NCBI RefSeq assembly: GCF_025515205.1
Contig: NZ_JAOPFX010000001.1
Location: forward strand, 124,001-188,000
Direction of reading: 5' to 3'
Source: Microbacterium fluvii
GTDB taxonomy: Bacteria; Actinomycetota; Actinomycetes; Actinomycetales; Microbacteriaceae
Length of the DNA: 64,000 bases
Shown: one piece after another, positions 55,566 to 63,267 of the stretch
How positions within the stretch are numbered: position 1 is the stretch's first letter
Layout of the letters: each line of letters opens with the position of its first letter
The notes under the pieces: generated by a model
Databases searched by the model: none
What the model was told of the DNA's origin: nothing
Seen by the model: the letters and a program-made list of their open reading frames with translations, nothing else
Translations under genes and position numbers: made by a program

Positions 55566-55588
55566 CTTGAGGATTCCTTGAGGATCCG
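55566..55588 (+). promoter_or_regulatory. Direct repeat CTTGAGGATTC / CTTGAGGATCC, regulator site
   Basis: Two near-identical 11-mers in tandem: CTTGAG at 55566-55571 and 55577-55582, spacing 11. The site lies 100-116 bases before the GT2 start codon and 6-12 bases before a possible -10 (GATACA, 55594-55599), the geometry of OmpR/PhoB-type activation. An OmpR-family regulator is encoded downstream at 57200-58165. Confidence 0.55.
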
Positions 55589-55681
55589 TTGGCGATACAT
55601 CGGCGCAAACCGGAGGTCGAGCCGCCAGGATTGAGGCAGCGGAACACCCCGCACCCCCCCCCGAACGTCAGGAACTCCACC

Positions 55682-57121
55682 GTGTCGAACACGCCCTCCG
55701 AGCCCGTCGAGCAGACAGCTGCCGACGTCCACGGCTTCGCCGACGACTTCTCGTCGGTGCTGGAGAACACGACGGGGCACCGCTCGACGATCGGCTGCGT
55801 CATCCCCGCCTACAACGAGGAGGAGTCGATCGCGGCGGTCATCCAGTCGCTGCTCGACCAGACGCGTGTGCCCGACGTCATCCACGTCGTCGTCAACAAC
55901 ACCTCCGACGCGACCGTGAAGATCGCCAGCGACTTCAGCGGACCGCACGAGATCACCACCGAGCTCGGCGAGCAGTTCACCGAGGTGTTCGTGCACGACA
56001 TCGGCAAGAACCCCGACAAGAAGGTCGGCGCGCTCAACTACGGCTATGCGCTGGTCGAGGGCTACGACTACCTGCTCGGTGTCGACGGCGACACGATCGC
56101 CGACCCTCGGGCCGTCGAATACCTCGAGACCGAAGCGGTCAGCGACTCGCGCATCGGCGGCATCTCGGCGATCTACTCGATCGACGACCGCCCCATCAAG
56201 GGCGGCATCGCCAAGTTCCTCATCGCCGGCCAGCGCACCCAGTTCGCGGCCTTCAACCTGCAGAACCTGCTCCGCGGCCGCAACATGGCGGTGCTGGGCG
56301 GTCAGTTCTCGATCTTCTCGACGACCGCCCTGCGCGACGTCATGACGGCCAATCACCAGTCGACGCCGTGGGTGAAAGACAGCGAGGTCGAAGACTCGCT
56401 GCTGTCGCTGCAGATCAAGAGCGCCGGCTACCTCACCAAGATCAGCCCCTTCGCCCGCGCCGACGTCGGCGGCATGACGACGCTCCGAGGCTACGACGCC
56501 CAGCAGGTCAAGTGGACCTACGGCGCCATCGAGCTGATGTGGCCGGGGCAGCGCGGCGACACGAAGGGTCAGCCCTTCCACCCGAACCTGCGCATCCGCT
56601 GGTTCGAGAACCTCGGCATGCTCACGAACCTGTTCGTGCGCGTCGCGTTCCTGATCCTGCTCGCCGGGTCCCTCTCGATCAACGCGTTCGTGTTCTCGGC
56701 GTGGTGGCTCATTCCGCCGCTCGTCGCGATCCTGCTCAACGTGCGCATCGCCTTCACGCTGCACAGCCGCACGACCCGCGACGTGCTGTTCGCGGCGCTG
56801 ATCGTGCCGGCCGAGGTGTTCATGTGGATCCGGCTCAGCCACTTCGTGCGCTCGTGGACCCGATTCCTCTCGCGCAAGAAGGTCGACAACTGGGCCATGC
56901 AGGCCAAGGCCGAGCGCGGCGGCGGCTCCGGGCACTGGATGCCCTTCATCCTGCTGGGCGTCGTCGGCATCGCCGTCGCGGTGATCTGGTCGATGCTCGG
57001 GCCCATGGTGCAGTCCACGATCCTGTGGATCGGCTGGCCGATCGTGGGGATCGTCACGGTGCTGCAGACCGTGATGATGCTGTTCAAGCTGCTGCGCCGC
57101 CAGCAGGGCTACAAGGTCTGA
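55682..57121 (+). CDS. Processive GT2 glycosyltransferase (polysaccharide synthase)
   Basis: GTG 55682; 479 residues. Cytoplasmic GT2 domain (about 40-290): CVIPAYNEEESIAAVI, DGDT (Asp135-Asp137, the DxD sugar-nucleotide site), SEVEDS (Glu237-Asp238 as catalytic-base region) and QQVKW (274-278), a variant of the Q-x-x-R-W signature of processive synthases. At least five membrane helices follow (about 320-460). The D, DxD, ED, QxxRW set is that of cellulose, hyaluronan and poly-GlcNAc synthases; which sugar is used cannot be read. A GH6 endoglucanase nearby favours a beta-1,4-glucan. Confidence 0.9.
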   Translation: MSNTPSEPVEQTAADVHGFADDFSSVLENTTGHRSTIGCVIPAYNEEESIAAVIQSLLDQTRVPDVIHVVVNNTSDATVKIASDFSGPHEITTELGEQFTEVFVHDIGKNPDKKVGALNYGYALVEGYDYLLGVDGDTIADPRAVEYLETEAVSDSRIGGISAIYSIDDRPIKGGIAKFLIAGQRTQFAAFNLQNLLRGRNMAVLGGQFSIFSTTALRDVMTANHQSTPWVKDSEVEDSLLSLQIKSAGYLTKISPFARADVGGMTTLRGYDAQQVKWTYGAIELMWPGQRGDTKGQPFHPNLRIRWFENLGMLTNLFVRVAFLILLAGSLSINAFVFSAWWLIPPLVAILLNVRIAFTLHSRTTRDVLFAALIVPAEVFMWIRLSHFVRSWTRFLSRKKVDNWAMQAKAERGGGSGHWMPFILLGVVGIAVAVIWSMLGPMVQSTILWIGWPIVGIVTVLQTVMMLFKLLRRQQGYKV

Positions 57122-57142
57122 CGTCGGGGGGAGACGTCGGAG

Positions 57143-57180
57143 GGGGTCTCGGCCGGTTCTTGGGGGACGGCCGAGGCCCC
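57143..57180. terminator. Terminator between GT2 and the response regulator
   Basis: 57143-57155 pairs with 57168-57180 over 13 positions (one G-T wobble), loop of 12 bases, followed by TGTTTCTGTT. It serves the GT2 gene and lies between convergent genes. Confidence 0.82.
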
Positions 57181-57199
57181 TGTTTCTGTTGGTGCCGGC

Positions 57200-58165
57200 C
57201 TACGCGCCCGACACGTACTCGCTCGTGAGGCGGTAGCCGACGCCGCGCACCGTCTCGATGTAGCGCGGGTTGACCGGGTTGTCGCCGATCTTGCGGCGGA
57301 GGTTGGTCATGTGCGCCTCGATGGCGCGCTTGTCGGCGTCGCCGACGAAGTAGCTCGTCACGTACGACTCGCCGCGGAGCACGAGGGTCAGATCGGCCTT
57401 GCTGCGCACGCGGCGCTTCGACTCCATGAGGGTGGCGAGCAGGTCGAACTCGGTGCGGGTGAGCTCGAGCTCTTCGTGCCCGGCGAGCACGACCCGGCTC
57501 TCGGGGTCGAGCCGCAGGTCGCGGTGGGTGAGGGTGTGCGGGCCCAGTGCGGGCGTCGCGGATGCCGCCGGCACGAGATCGCCGCCGGGTGCGGGCGATG
57601 CGGGCACGACCACGGGCTGCACCGGCGTCGCGATGAACTCGATGGGCGCGGGCTCGGCGGCGGGGGCGGCCGGCTGCTCACCCGGCCGCAGCGTCGGGAT
57701 GGCGGAGGTGGCCGGCCGTGCGGCGGGGAACGAGGGTCCCACCTGGTCCTGCCTGGGAGCCGACACGGGGGCGGCGGAGCCGCCCAGCCGCGGCCGGCGC
57801 AGCAGCGCGTCGATGCGCGCCCGCAGCTCCCGAGGGCGGAACGGCTTGTTGAGGTACTCGTCGGCACCGGCGCCCAGGCCCAGCACGACGTCGGCCTCTT
57901 CTTCGAGCCCCGTGAGCATGATGATGTAGGTGTCGCTCTGCGCGCGGATGCGGCGGGCGGCCTCGAATCCGTCGATCCCCGGCATGTTGACGTCGAGCGT
58001 CGTGATCAGCGGCTGGTACTGCAGCACGGCGCGCACGCCGTCGATGCCGTTGCCCACCGAGACCGTCGAGAAGCCCATCGCCTCGAGCACTTCGACCAGG
58101 AGGTGCCGGATGTCGGGGTCGTCTTCGACGATCACCGCTGTTCTGAGGGCGGTGACGTCGTTCAT
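57200..58165 (-). CDS. OmpR-family response regulator, orphan
   Basis: ATG at 58165 is preferred to upstream frames, which encode no conserved sequence; 321 residues. Receiver domain (about 8-125) with acidic pocket EDD (14-16), phosphorylation site Asp58 in TTLDVNMPG, Thr85 and Lys107. A very long Pro/Ala-rich linker (about 125-215) follows, then the winged-helix DNA-binding domain (about 215-318) with LTRTEFDLLATLM and the recognition part ending in YIETVRGVGYRL. No histidine kinase gene is adjacent. It sits between the GT2 and GH6 genes and may control both through the CTTGAG repeats. Confidence 0.94.
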   Translation of the reverse strand: MNDVTALRTAVIVEDDPDIRHLLVEVLEAMGFSTVSVGNGIDGVRAVLQYQPLITTLDVNMPGIDGFEAARRIRAQSDTYIIMLTGLEEEADVVLGLGAGADEYLNKPFRPRELRARIDALLRRPRLGGSAAPVSAPRQDQVGPSFPAARPATSAIPTLRPGEQPAAPAAEPAPIEFIATPVQPVVVPASPAPGGDLVPAASATPALGPHTLTHRDLRLDPESRVVLAGHEELELTRTEFDLLATLMESKRRVRSKADLTLVLRGESYVTSYFVGDADKRAIEAHMTNLRRKIGDNPVNPRYIETVRGVGYRLTSEYVSGA

Positions 58166-58274
58166 GCGGGGGTACTCCGAGGCTGGGGGCGGTATATCGG
58201 TGCCCATGCTACACAGCCCGTCCAGGGCTGAGGGCCGCTGACGCTCGGCGCCGCGGAAGCGACGGCATCCGTCG

Positions 58275-59312
58275 TCATCGCACCTCGCGGGTGAGCTCCA
58301 CGGCGGCCTGCGGCCACCAGACACCGGCGGCGGGGCCGCCGTTGCACTCGCCGTCGCTCTCGCCGGGCGGCTTGATCCACAGGTTGGTGTCGACGACCTC
58401 GTCGCCGAAGGTGCCGCCGGGCTCGCCCACGAGGCGGCCTTCGGGGTTGCACCATTCGCCGTTCGTGCCGGCGCCGCTGCGCGACGTGTCGATGATCGCG
58501 TGGCCGCCGCCGAGGGCGGAGGCCAGTGCGTGCGCGTAGTCGAACTCGGCGGAGGCGGCGTTGTAGTTCGACACGTTCGTGGAGAAGCCGCGCACGCGGT
58601 CGTAGAGGCCGGTGGCGCGGATGATCTCGGCCATCTTCGCCGCCGTGTGCCACGTGGAGTGGCCGCCGTCGAGATAGATCCAGGTATCGGTGCCGGCCAG
58701 CGCGTCGATGGCCCCGCCGAGCTGCCGGGAGCGGTCGGCGAGGTTGCCGCATTCGTCGGAGAGGGCGAGGCTGTCGGGCTCGAGGATCACGATCTGGCGC
58801 ACGTCGCGGGCGACCTGCAGGGCCTGGCCGATCTCGGCGGTCCACGTGGCGTAGTCGGCCTCGTCGAGTCCGCCGGCGGAGTGGTTGCCGCAGTCGCGCC
58901 CCGGCAGGCCGTAGACGACGATGGCGAGGGTCGCGTCCTGCTCGCGCGCCTGTGAGGCCAGGTGCGCCACCCGCGCGCCGACCTCGCCGATCGGCTCCTT
59001 CTCTGGAGTGAGCCAGAACGCGGTGGGCTGGGCGGCGAGGTAGGCGGCGGCCGCGCGTTCGTCGGCGGTCGCGGAGGCGTCTTCGGATGCCGTGGCCGCC
59101 GGTGCCTCGGCGGGCACGACGATGCGCGTGCCGACGGCCGGCGGCTGCGCGCCGAGGCTGCGCAGGGCGCTCGAGACGCCGATCGAGGCGGCGACGACGG
59201 CGCCGACGACCACGAGCGCTGCGACGACGATCATCGCGATGACGAGGGCCCTCGGCATCCGTCGTCGGCGCGTGCGTGCAGGCGACGAGGGGGAGGCGGG
59301 GGCGGAGGGCAC
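58275..59312 (-). CDS. Membrane-anchored GH6 endoglucanase
   Basis: GTG start at 59312; 345 residues. A basic head, one membrane anchor (about 19-50) and an outside GH6 domain (about 80-340). Family landmarks: YGLPGRDCGNHSAGG (Asp140), VILEPDSLAL (Asp180, the catalytic acid position), LDGGHSTWHT, DTSRSGAGTNGEW and NLWIKPPGESDG. GH6 enzymes invert and cleave beta-1,4-glucan chains. The pairing of a GT2 synthase with a GH6 enzyme recalls cslA/cslZ of Streptomyces, where the hydrolase releases or trims the polymer during export. The response-regulator gene follows after 109 bases. Confidence 0.93.
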   Translation of the reverse strand: MPSAPASPSSPARTRRRRMPRALVIAMIVVAALVVVGAVVAASIGVSSALRSLGAQPPAVGTRIVVPAEAPAATASEDASATADERAAAAYLAAQPTAFWLTPEKEPIGEVGARVAHLASQAREQDATLAIVVYGLPGRDCGNHSAGGLDEADYATWTAEIGQALQVARDVRQIVILEPDSLALSDECGNLADRSRQLGGAIDALAGTDTWIYLDGGHSTWHTAAKMAEIIRATGLYDRVRGFSTNVSNYNAASAEFDYAHALASALGGGHAIIDTSRSGAGTNGEWCNPEGRLVGEPGGTFGDEVVDTNLWIKPPGESDGECNGGPAAGVWWPQAAVELTREVR

Positions 59313-59318
59313 ACCCGG

Positions 59319-59324
59319 ACTCTA
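59319..59324 (-). promoter_or_regulatory. -10 element of a leaderless promoter
   Basis: On the minus strand TAGAGT ends 6 bases before the GTG of the GH6 gene. Confidence 0.5.
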
Positions 59325-59340
59325 CCGGCCAGGAGTGCGG

Positions 59341-59889
59341 TCAGTCGCGCTCGCGGCGGCGCCGCGCGACGGTGACGGCGACGATCACGGCACCGGCCAG
59401 CAGCAGCACTCCGCCGCCGACCCACAGTCCGATCAGGCGGGCGCTGTCGGCGCCGGTGACCGGCAGCGATCCGTCGGCCGCCGTCACGGTGGTGCTCGCG
59501 GCACCGCCCGCGGAGGTCGGCGAGATGGCCGCGAAGTTGTAGACGCCGCTGGCATCGGCGGGCAGCGTGATCGTCACGCCCTCGAGCGCACCGGTCGCGG
59601 TGGAGGTGCGGGTGGTGCTGCCGGTCGAGACGGCGAACTTGACGAAGCCGAACTCGACTCCCGCACCGTTCTCTCCGGTCACGGTGATCGTGACGGTCTC
59701 TGCCGCGCCGAAGGTGCCGTCGCCGCACTCGAAGGTCACGGTGGAGCCCGCCGTCATCGTGGAGGGTGAGACCGAGCAGGCGTCGGAGGGCGGATAGAGG
59801 GTCGATGCGCTCGCCGCGGTGGGGGCGGCGAACGCCGCGATGCCGACGACGGCCATGGCCAGTGGTGCGTGCCAGAACCGGCGCTTCAT
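59341..59889 (-). CDS. Sortase-anchored surface protein with LPVTG signal
   Basis: ATG at 59889 after GGGGAGGGGA; 182 residues. Signal peptide (1-30), beta domain with a Cys pair (in DACSVS and FECGDG), then LPVTGAD (about 142-148), a hydrophobic helix and an RRRRERD tail. Paralogue of the product of 54186-54731, sharing GENGAG and FVKFAVS, but with a canonical LPxTG signal and a Cys pair the other lacks. It probably attaches through a different sortase class. Confidence 0.88.
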   Translation of the reverse strand: MKRRFWHAPLAMAVVGIAAFAAPTAASASTLYPPSDACSVSPSTMTAGSTVTFECGDGTFGAAETVTITVTGENGAGVEFGFVKFAVSTGSTTRTSTATGALEGVTITLPADASGVYNFAAISPTSAGGAASTTVTAADGSLPVTGADSARLIGLWVGGGVLLLAGAVIVAVTVARRRRERD

Positions 59890-59935
59890 GCAGATCCCCT
59901 CCCCCGACGGCCCGAAGGCGCGCCTGCAGAGAATT

Positions 59936-61732
59936 CTACGGCGTGTTGCAGGTGGCGGCGTACGAGGTGGGCAGATCGGCGTCGATGGTCGGAGTGAGCT
60001 CGGCGATCACCGTCGGGGCGGCCGGCTCGGGAGAGCGCACCGTGACCTCGGCGGTGGTGGACTCGCCGGGCTTCAGGTCGACCTCGAACGAGAGCACCTG
60101 CCGGTCGTCGTGGAAGCCGCCGCCGAAGCCGTCGTCGTTGCTCAGCGTCGCCGACATGAGGTCGTACCCCGTCGGCAGATAGACGTAGGCGACGGTGCGA
60201 GCGGTGCCAGGGGGAACGCCGAAGCCGCCGCCGCCGGTGACGTAGTCGGGGAGCGAGGTCGCGGCATCGTCGGGGGCCGTGTTGGTCAGTGTCAGCGTGA
60301 GGGTCGTCATGCCCGTGGCCCTGCCGCGTGCGTCGACGGCGCACGACTCCCACTGCAGCGACGTCTCGGGGGTGACGTAGTAGTCCATCTTCGAGCCGGT
60401 GCCGTCGTTGAGGTACACGCCGATGCGGGCGGTCTGCTTCGTGGTCGTGGGCAGCCCGCCGGCGAGCGTCGTGCCCTCGAGCACGGACTGGTCGCGGTCG
60501 ACGGCGCTCCAGATGAGCAGTCGGCGTTCGTCGCCGGCGCGACCGAGCGCCGAGACCAGGGTCGCGGGGTCGGCGTCTCCGCCGGCGAGGGCGTCGAAGA
60601 CCGACGCGGCGGCCAGCGCGAAGAAGGCGTCTTGGTCGGAGGGGTTCTCGTAGCGCTTGTAGACGTCGTTGAGCAGCAGCTGCACAGCGTTGTCGGAGGT
60701 GAGGGTGTCGCCGGTGGGCAGGGTCACCGGGCCGGTCGCCTCGAGCAGATACGACAGCGCGACCGGGTCCATCGCGAGCACGCCGTCGACCTCGTCGCCG
60801 GTCTCGCGCAGCCACATCTCGCGGGCCAGCTCGCCCGACAGGGTGAAGTCGGGCACCTGCGTGACGTTCTGGATCCACTGGGCCGGCCGCGTGCCGTAGA
60901 TGCGCTCGACGTCTGCGGGCAGCTCGATGACGGCATCCGAGAACTTGTCGAAGTCGCTCGACGAGCCCTGCGCCGCCATCGTCATTTTGCCCTCGTCGGT
61001 GTGCACGACGCTCATGGCACCGACGATGCCGCCCAGCGACCGCCACTCCGCGTTGTTCTGGAAGACGATCAGGTAGTCCCGAGGTCCGTCGGCGCCGAGC
61101 ATCGCGGGCAGCAGCTCGGTGGCGCGCGCCAGGGCGTCGGTCGCCGTCGCCGAGGTCTGCAGCAGCTGCGAGACCTGGTCGACGGCGTCGCGCACGGGGC
61201 CGAGCAGCACCGATCCGTCGAGGCGGGCGACGGATGCCGCGGCCGCGGCGACGCCGTCGGCACCGGTGCGGGCGGGCTCGGCGATCGAGCTGAACACCGT
61301 CGTGTCGATGCGCCCGTCGGTGGGGCGGAAGGCGTCGAGCGAGAACTCGGCGGCGACCTCTGCGAGCGGCGTGAGCGCGGTGCCGGCGACGTCGTCGGCG
61401 GCGGCGGCCACCGTCGACACCGCCGTGAGCTGGGCACCCAGCCACGGGGTCTGCTCGAGCAGCCTCCAGACCGGGTCGGAGGTGAGCGAGCGTGCGGCCG
61501 ACGTGTCGGCCGACAGCTCGGAGATGAGCGCGGAGGCCTGCGTGGGGTCGCTGAGGTTGTCGACGGCCTCGGTGACGGTCGATTCGGCGGCCCGCAGGTG
61601 GGAGTAGGCGGCGGCGCCGCGGGCGCCGACCCAGGCGAGGGCGGCGAGGCTCAGCAGCACGACGACGCCGAGCGCGCTCGCGAAGACGATCCCTGCGATG
61701 CGTGCGGGCCGCGGCAGGACGGGTTCGCTCAC
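59936..61732 (-). CDS. DUF4012 membrane protein
   Basis: GTG start at 61732, 4 bases after the stop of the BY-kinase gene, so the two are co-translated; 598 residues. One N-terminal membrane anchor (about 12-37), a helical region, then the DUF4012 core with DYLIVFQNNAEWRSLGGIVG (about 218-240) and a beta-rich C-terminal half. DUF4012 proteins recur in actinobacterial exopolysaccharide loci. Their biochemical role is not established; the outside location suggests handling or retention of the polymer. Confidence 0.9.
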   Translation of the reverse strand: MSEPVLPRPARIAGIVFASALGVVVLLSLAALAWVGARGAAAYSHLRAAESTVTEAVDNLSDPTQASALISELSADTSAARSLTSDPVWRLLEQTPWLGAQLTAVSTVAAAADDVAGTALTPLAEVAAEFSLDAFRPTDGRIDTTVFSSIAEPARTGADGVAAAAASVARLDGSVLLGPVRDAVDQVSQLLQTSATATDALARATELLPAMLGADGPRDYLIVFQNNAEWRSLGGIVGAMSVVHTDEGKMTMAAQGSSSDFDKFSDAVIELPADVERIYGTRPAQWIQNVTQVPDFTLSGELAREMWLRETGDEVDGVLAMDPVALSYLLEATGPVTLPTGDTLTSDNAVQLLLNDVYKRYENPSDQDAFFALAAASVFDALAGGDADPATLVSALGRAGDERRLLIWSAVDRDQSVLEGTTLAGGLPTTTKQTARIGVYLNDGTGSKMDYYVTPETSLQWESCAVDARGRATGMTTLTLTLTNTAPDDAATSLPDYVTGGGGFGVPPGTARTVAYVYLPTGYDLMSATLSNDDGFGGGFHDDRQVLSFEVDLKPGESTTAEVTVRSPEPAAPTVIAELTPTIDADLPTSYAATCNTP

Positions 61733-61736
61733 CCGA

Positions 61737-63233
61737 CTACCCTACGGGCGTCTTGCTGGGCGACCGCCGCGGTCCCTCGGCCGAGGCGGCTGCGGCCGCC
61801 TCCTCCTGCTGCATGCGCTTGCGCCACTGGCGTCTGGTCATCGGCTGCCACTCGGAGGTGTAGTAGCCGCGGTACTGGTAGCCGTAATAGGCGGCTCCCG
61901 CGCCGCGCCGAGGCACCTTGTTGAGCACGACGCCCAGCACGCGGCCGCCGACGCGGTCGATGTTGCCCAGCGCCTTCTGCATGATCTCGTAGGTCGTGCG
62001 ACCGGCCGAGACCACCAGCAGCATGCCGTCGGCCGCGGTCGAGAGCACGGCCGCGTCGGTCACGGGGATCGTGGGGGGCGAGTCGACGATGACGGTCGCC
62101 TCGCGGGCGAGGCCGGCCAGCAGCTCGCGCATGCGCTGCGAGCCGAGCACCTCGCTCGGGTTCGGGGGGAGCCGGCCCGCCGGCAGCACGCGCAGGTTGC
62201 CCGTCGCGTCGGGCGAGTGCGCGACATCGACGACCTTCGCCCGGCCGGCGAGCACGTCGGTGAGGCCCGCGCCCTCGGGCAGATCGAAGAGGTTCGCGAT
62301 GACGGGGCGGCGGAGATCGGCGTCGACGAGCACGACCTTCTGGCCGGCCGCGGCGAGGCTGAGGGCGATGTTGGCCGAGGTGGTCGACTTGCCGTCGCCG
62401 GGGAGAGGGCTGGAGACCACGATGATGCGCGGCGGACGGTCGACGTCCATGAACTGCAGGTTGGTGCGCAGCTCCCGCATCGCCTCGGTCATCGCGGTGG
62501 AGTTCTGGGTGCGCCCAGCGCCCTCGAAGGCGAGCACGCCGCGCTGGGCGACGAGATCCTTCTCGAGCGGCAGGGTGCCCACCACGGCGGCGCCGGTCTC
62601 GCGCTCGATGTCGCGCGGATTGCGCACGCGGCGGTCGAGCACATGGCGGATCACCGCGTAGCCCACGCCGAGCGCCAGACCGATGAGGGCGCCGAGGGCG
62701 ACATCGAGTCGCGTATTCGGCGACGACGGGCTCGAGGGCAGACGGGCGGAGTCGCCGGGGATGAGCGTGATGGCGGCAGAGCCCGGCGAGCCGTCGCCCT
62801 CGATGTCGTCGATCTGGGCGAGCATGCCGCGGGTCCACGATTCGGCGAGGTCGCGGGCCTCTTCGGGCGACCCCGCCGAGGCGTCGACCTGGATGATCAC
62901 GGTGTCGAGCGGATTCGACACGTCGACGCGGGTGACCAGCGCCTCGGGAGTGGTGTCCAGGCCGAGGTCGTCGATGGCGTATTCGGCGACCGAGCGCCAC
63001 GAGCCGATGTCGACATAGGAGGTGACCTTGGCGCGGGCGAGCTGGTCTGCCACGAGCGACGAGCCGGTGTCGGCGCCGGTGGTCGTGCTGGCGACGTAGC
63101 CCGACGAGGTCGCCGTGTACACCCGCGGCTGCAGCGCGCTCCAGCCGTAGGCGATCGCCGCGCCCAGCACCGTGAGCAGAACGATGCCCAGCCAGTGCGC
63201 GCGCAGGATGCGCAGGTAATCCCGCAGTTCCAC
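61737..63233 (-). CDS. Wzz-type chain regulator fused to BY-kinase
   Basis: GTG at 63233 after GGGGAGGC; 498 residues. Wzz domain with two membrane helices (about 14-35 and 180-200), then the bacterial tyrosine kinase: Walker A SPLPGDGKSTT (Lys282), Walker A' VLVDADLRRP and Walker B VIVDSPP. A Tyr-rich cluster (AAYYGYQYRGYY, about 445-457) near the C-terminus is the autophosphorylation site. Such single-chain Wzc-like proteins set polymer length and export in capsule or exopolysaccharide synthesis. It heads the DUF4012 operon; a CTTGAG direct repeat lies 80-96 bases upstream. Confidence 0.95.
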   Translation of the reverse strand: MELRDYLRILRAHWLGIVLLTVLGAAIAYGWSALQPRVYTATSSGYVASTTTGADTGSSLVADQLARAKVTSYVDIGSWRSVAEYAIDDLGLDTTPEALVTRVDVSNPLDTVIIQVDASAGSPEEARDLAESWTRGMLAQIDDIEGDGSPGSAAITLIPGDSARLPSSPSSPNTRLDVALGALIGLALGVGYAVIRHVLDRRVRNPRDIERETGAAVVGTLPLEKDLVAQRGVLAFEGAGRTQNSTAMTEAMRELRTNLQFMDVDRPPRIIVVSSPLPGDGKSTTSANIALSLAAAGQKVVLVDADLRRPVIANLFDLPEGAGLTDVLAGRAKVVDVAHSPDATGNLRVLPAGRLPPNPSEVLGSQRMRELLAGLAREATVIVDSPPTIPVTDAAVLSTAADGMLLVVSAGRTTYEIMQKALGNIDRVGGRVLGVVLNKVPRRGAGAAYYGYQYRGYYTSEWQPMTRRQWRKRMQQEEAAAAASAEGPRRSPSKTPVG

Positions 63234-63254
63234 CGTGCCTCCCCAAGTACTCCG

Positions 63255-63260
63255 TACACT
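63255..63260 (+). promoter_or_regulatory. -10 element of a leaderless promoter
   Basis: TACACT ends 7 bases before the GTG at 63268. It lies in the 34-base gap between two divergent genes. Confidence 0.5.
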
Positions 63261-63267
63261 ACCTGCT

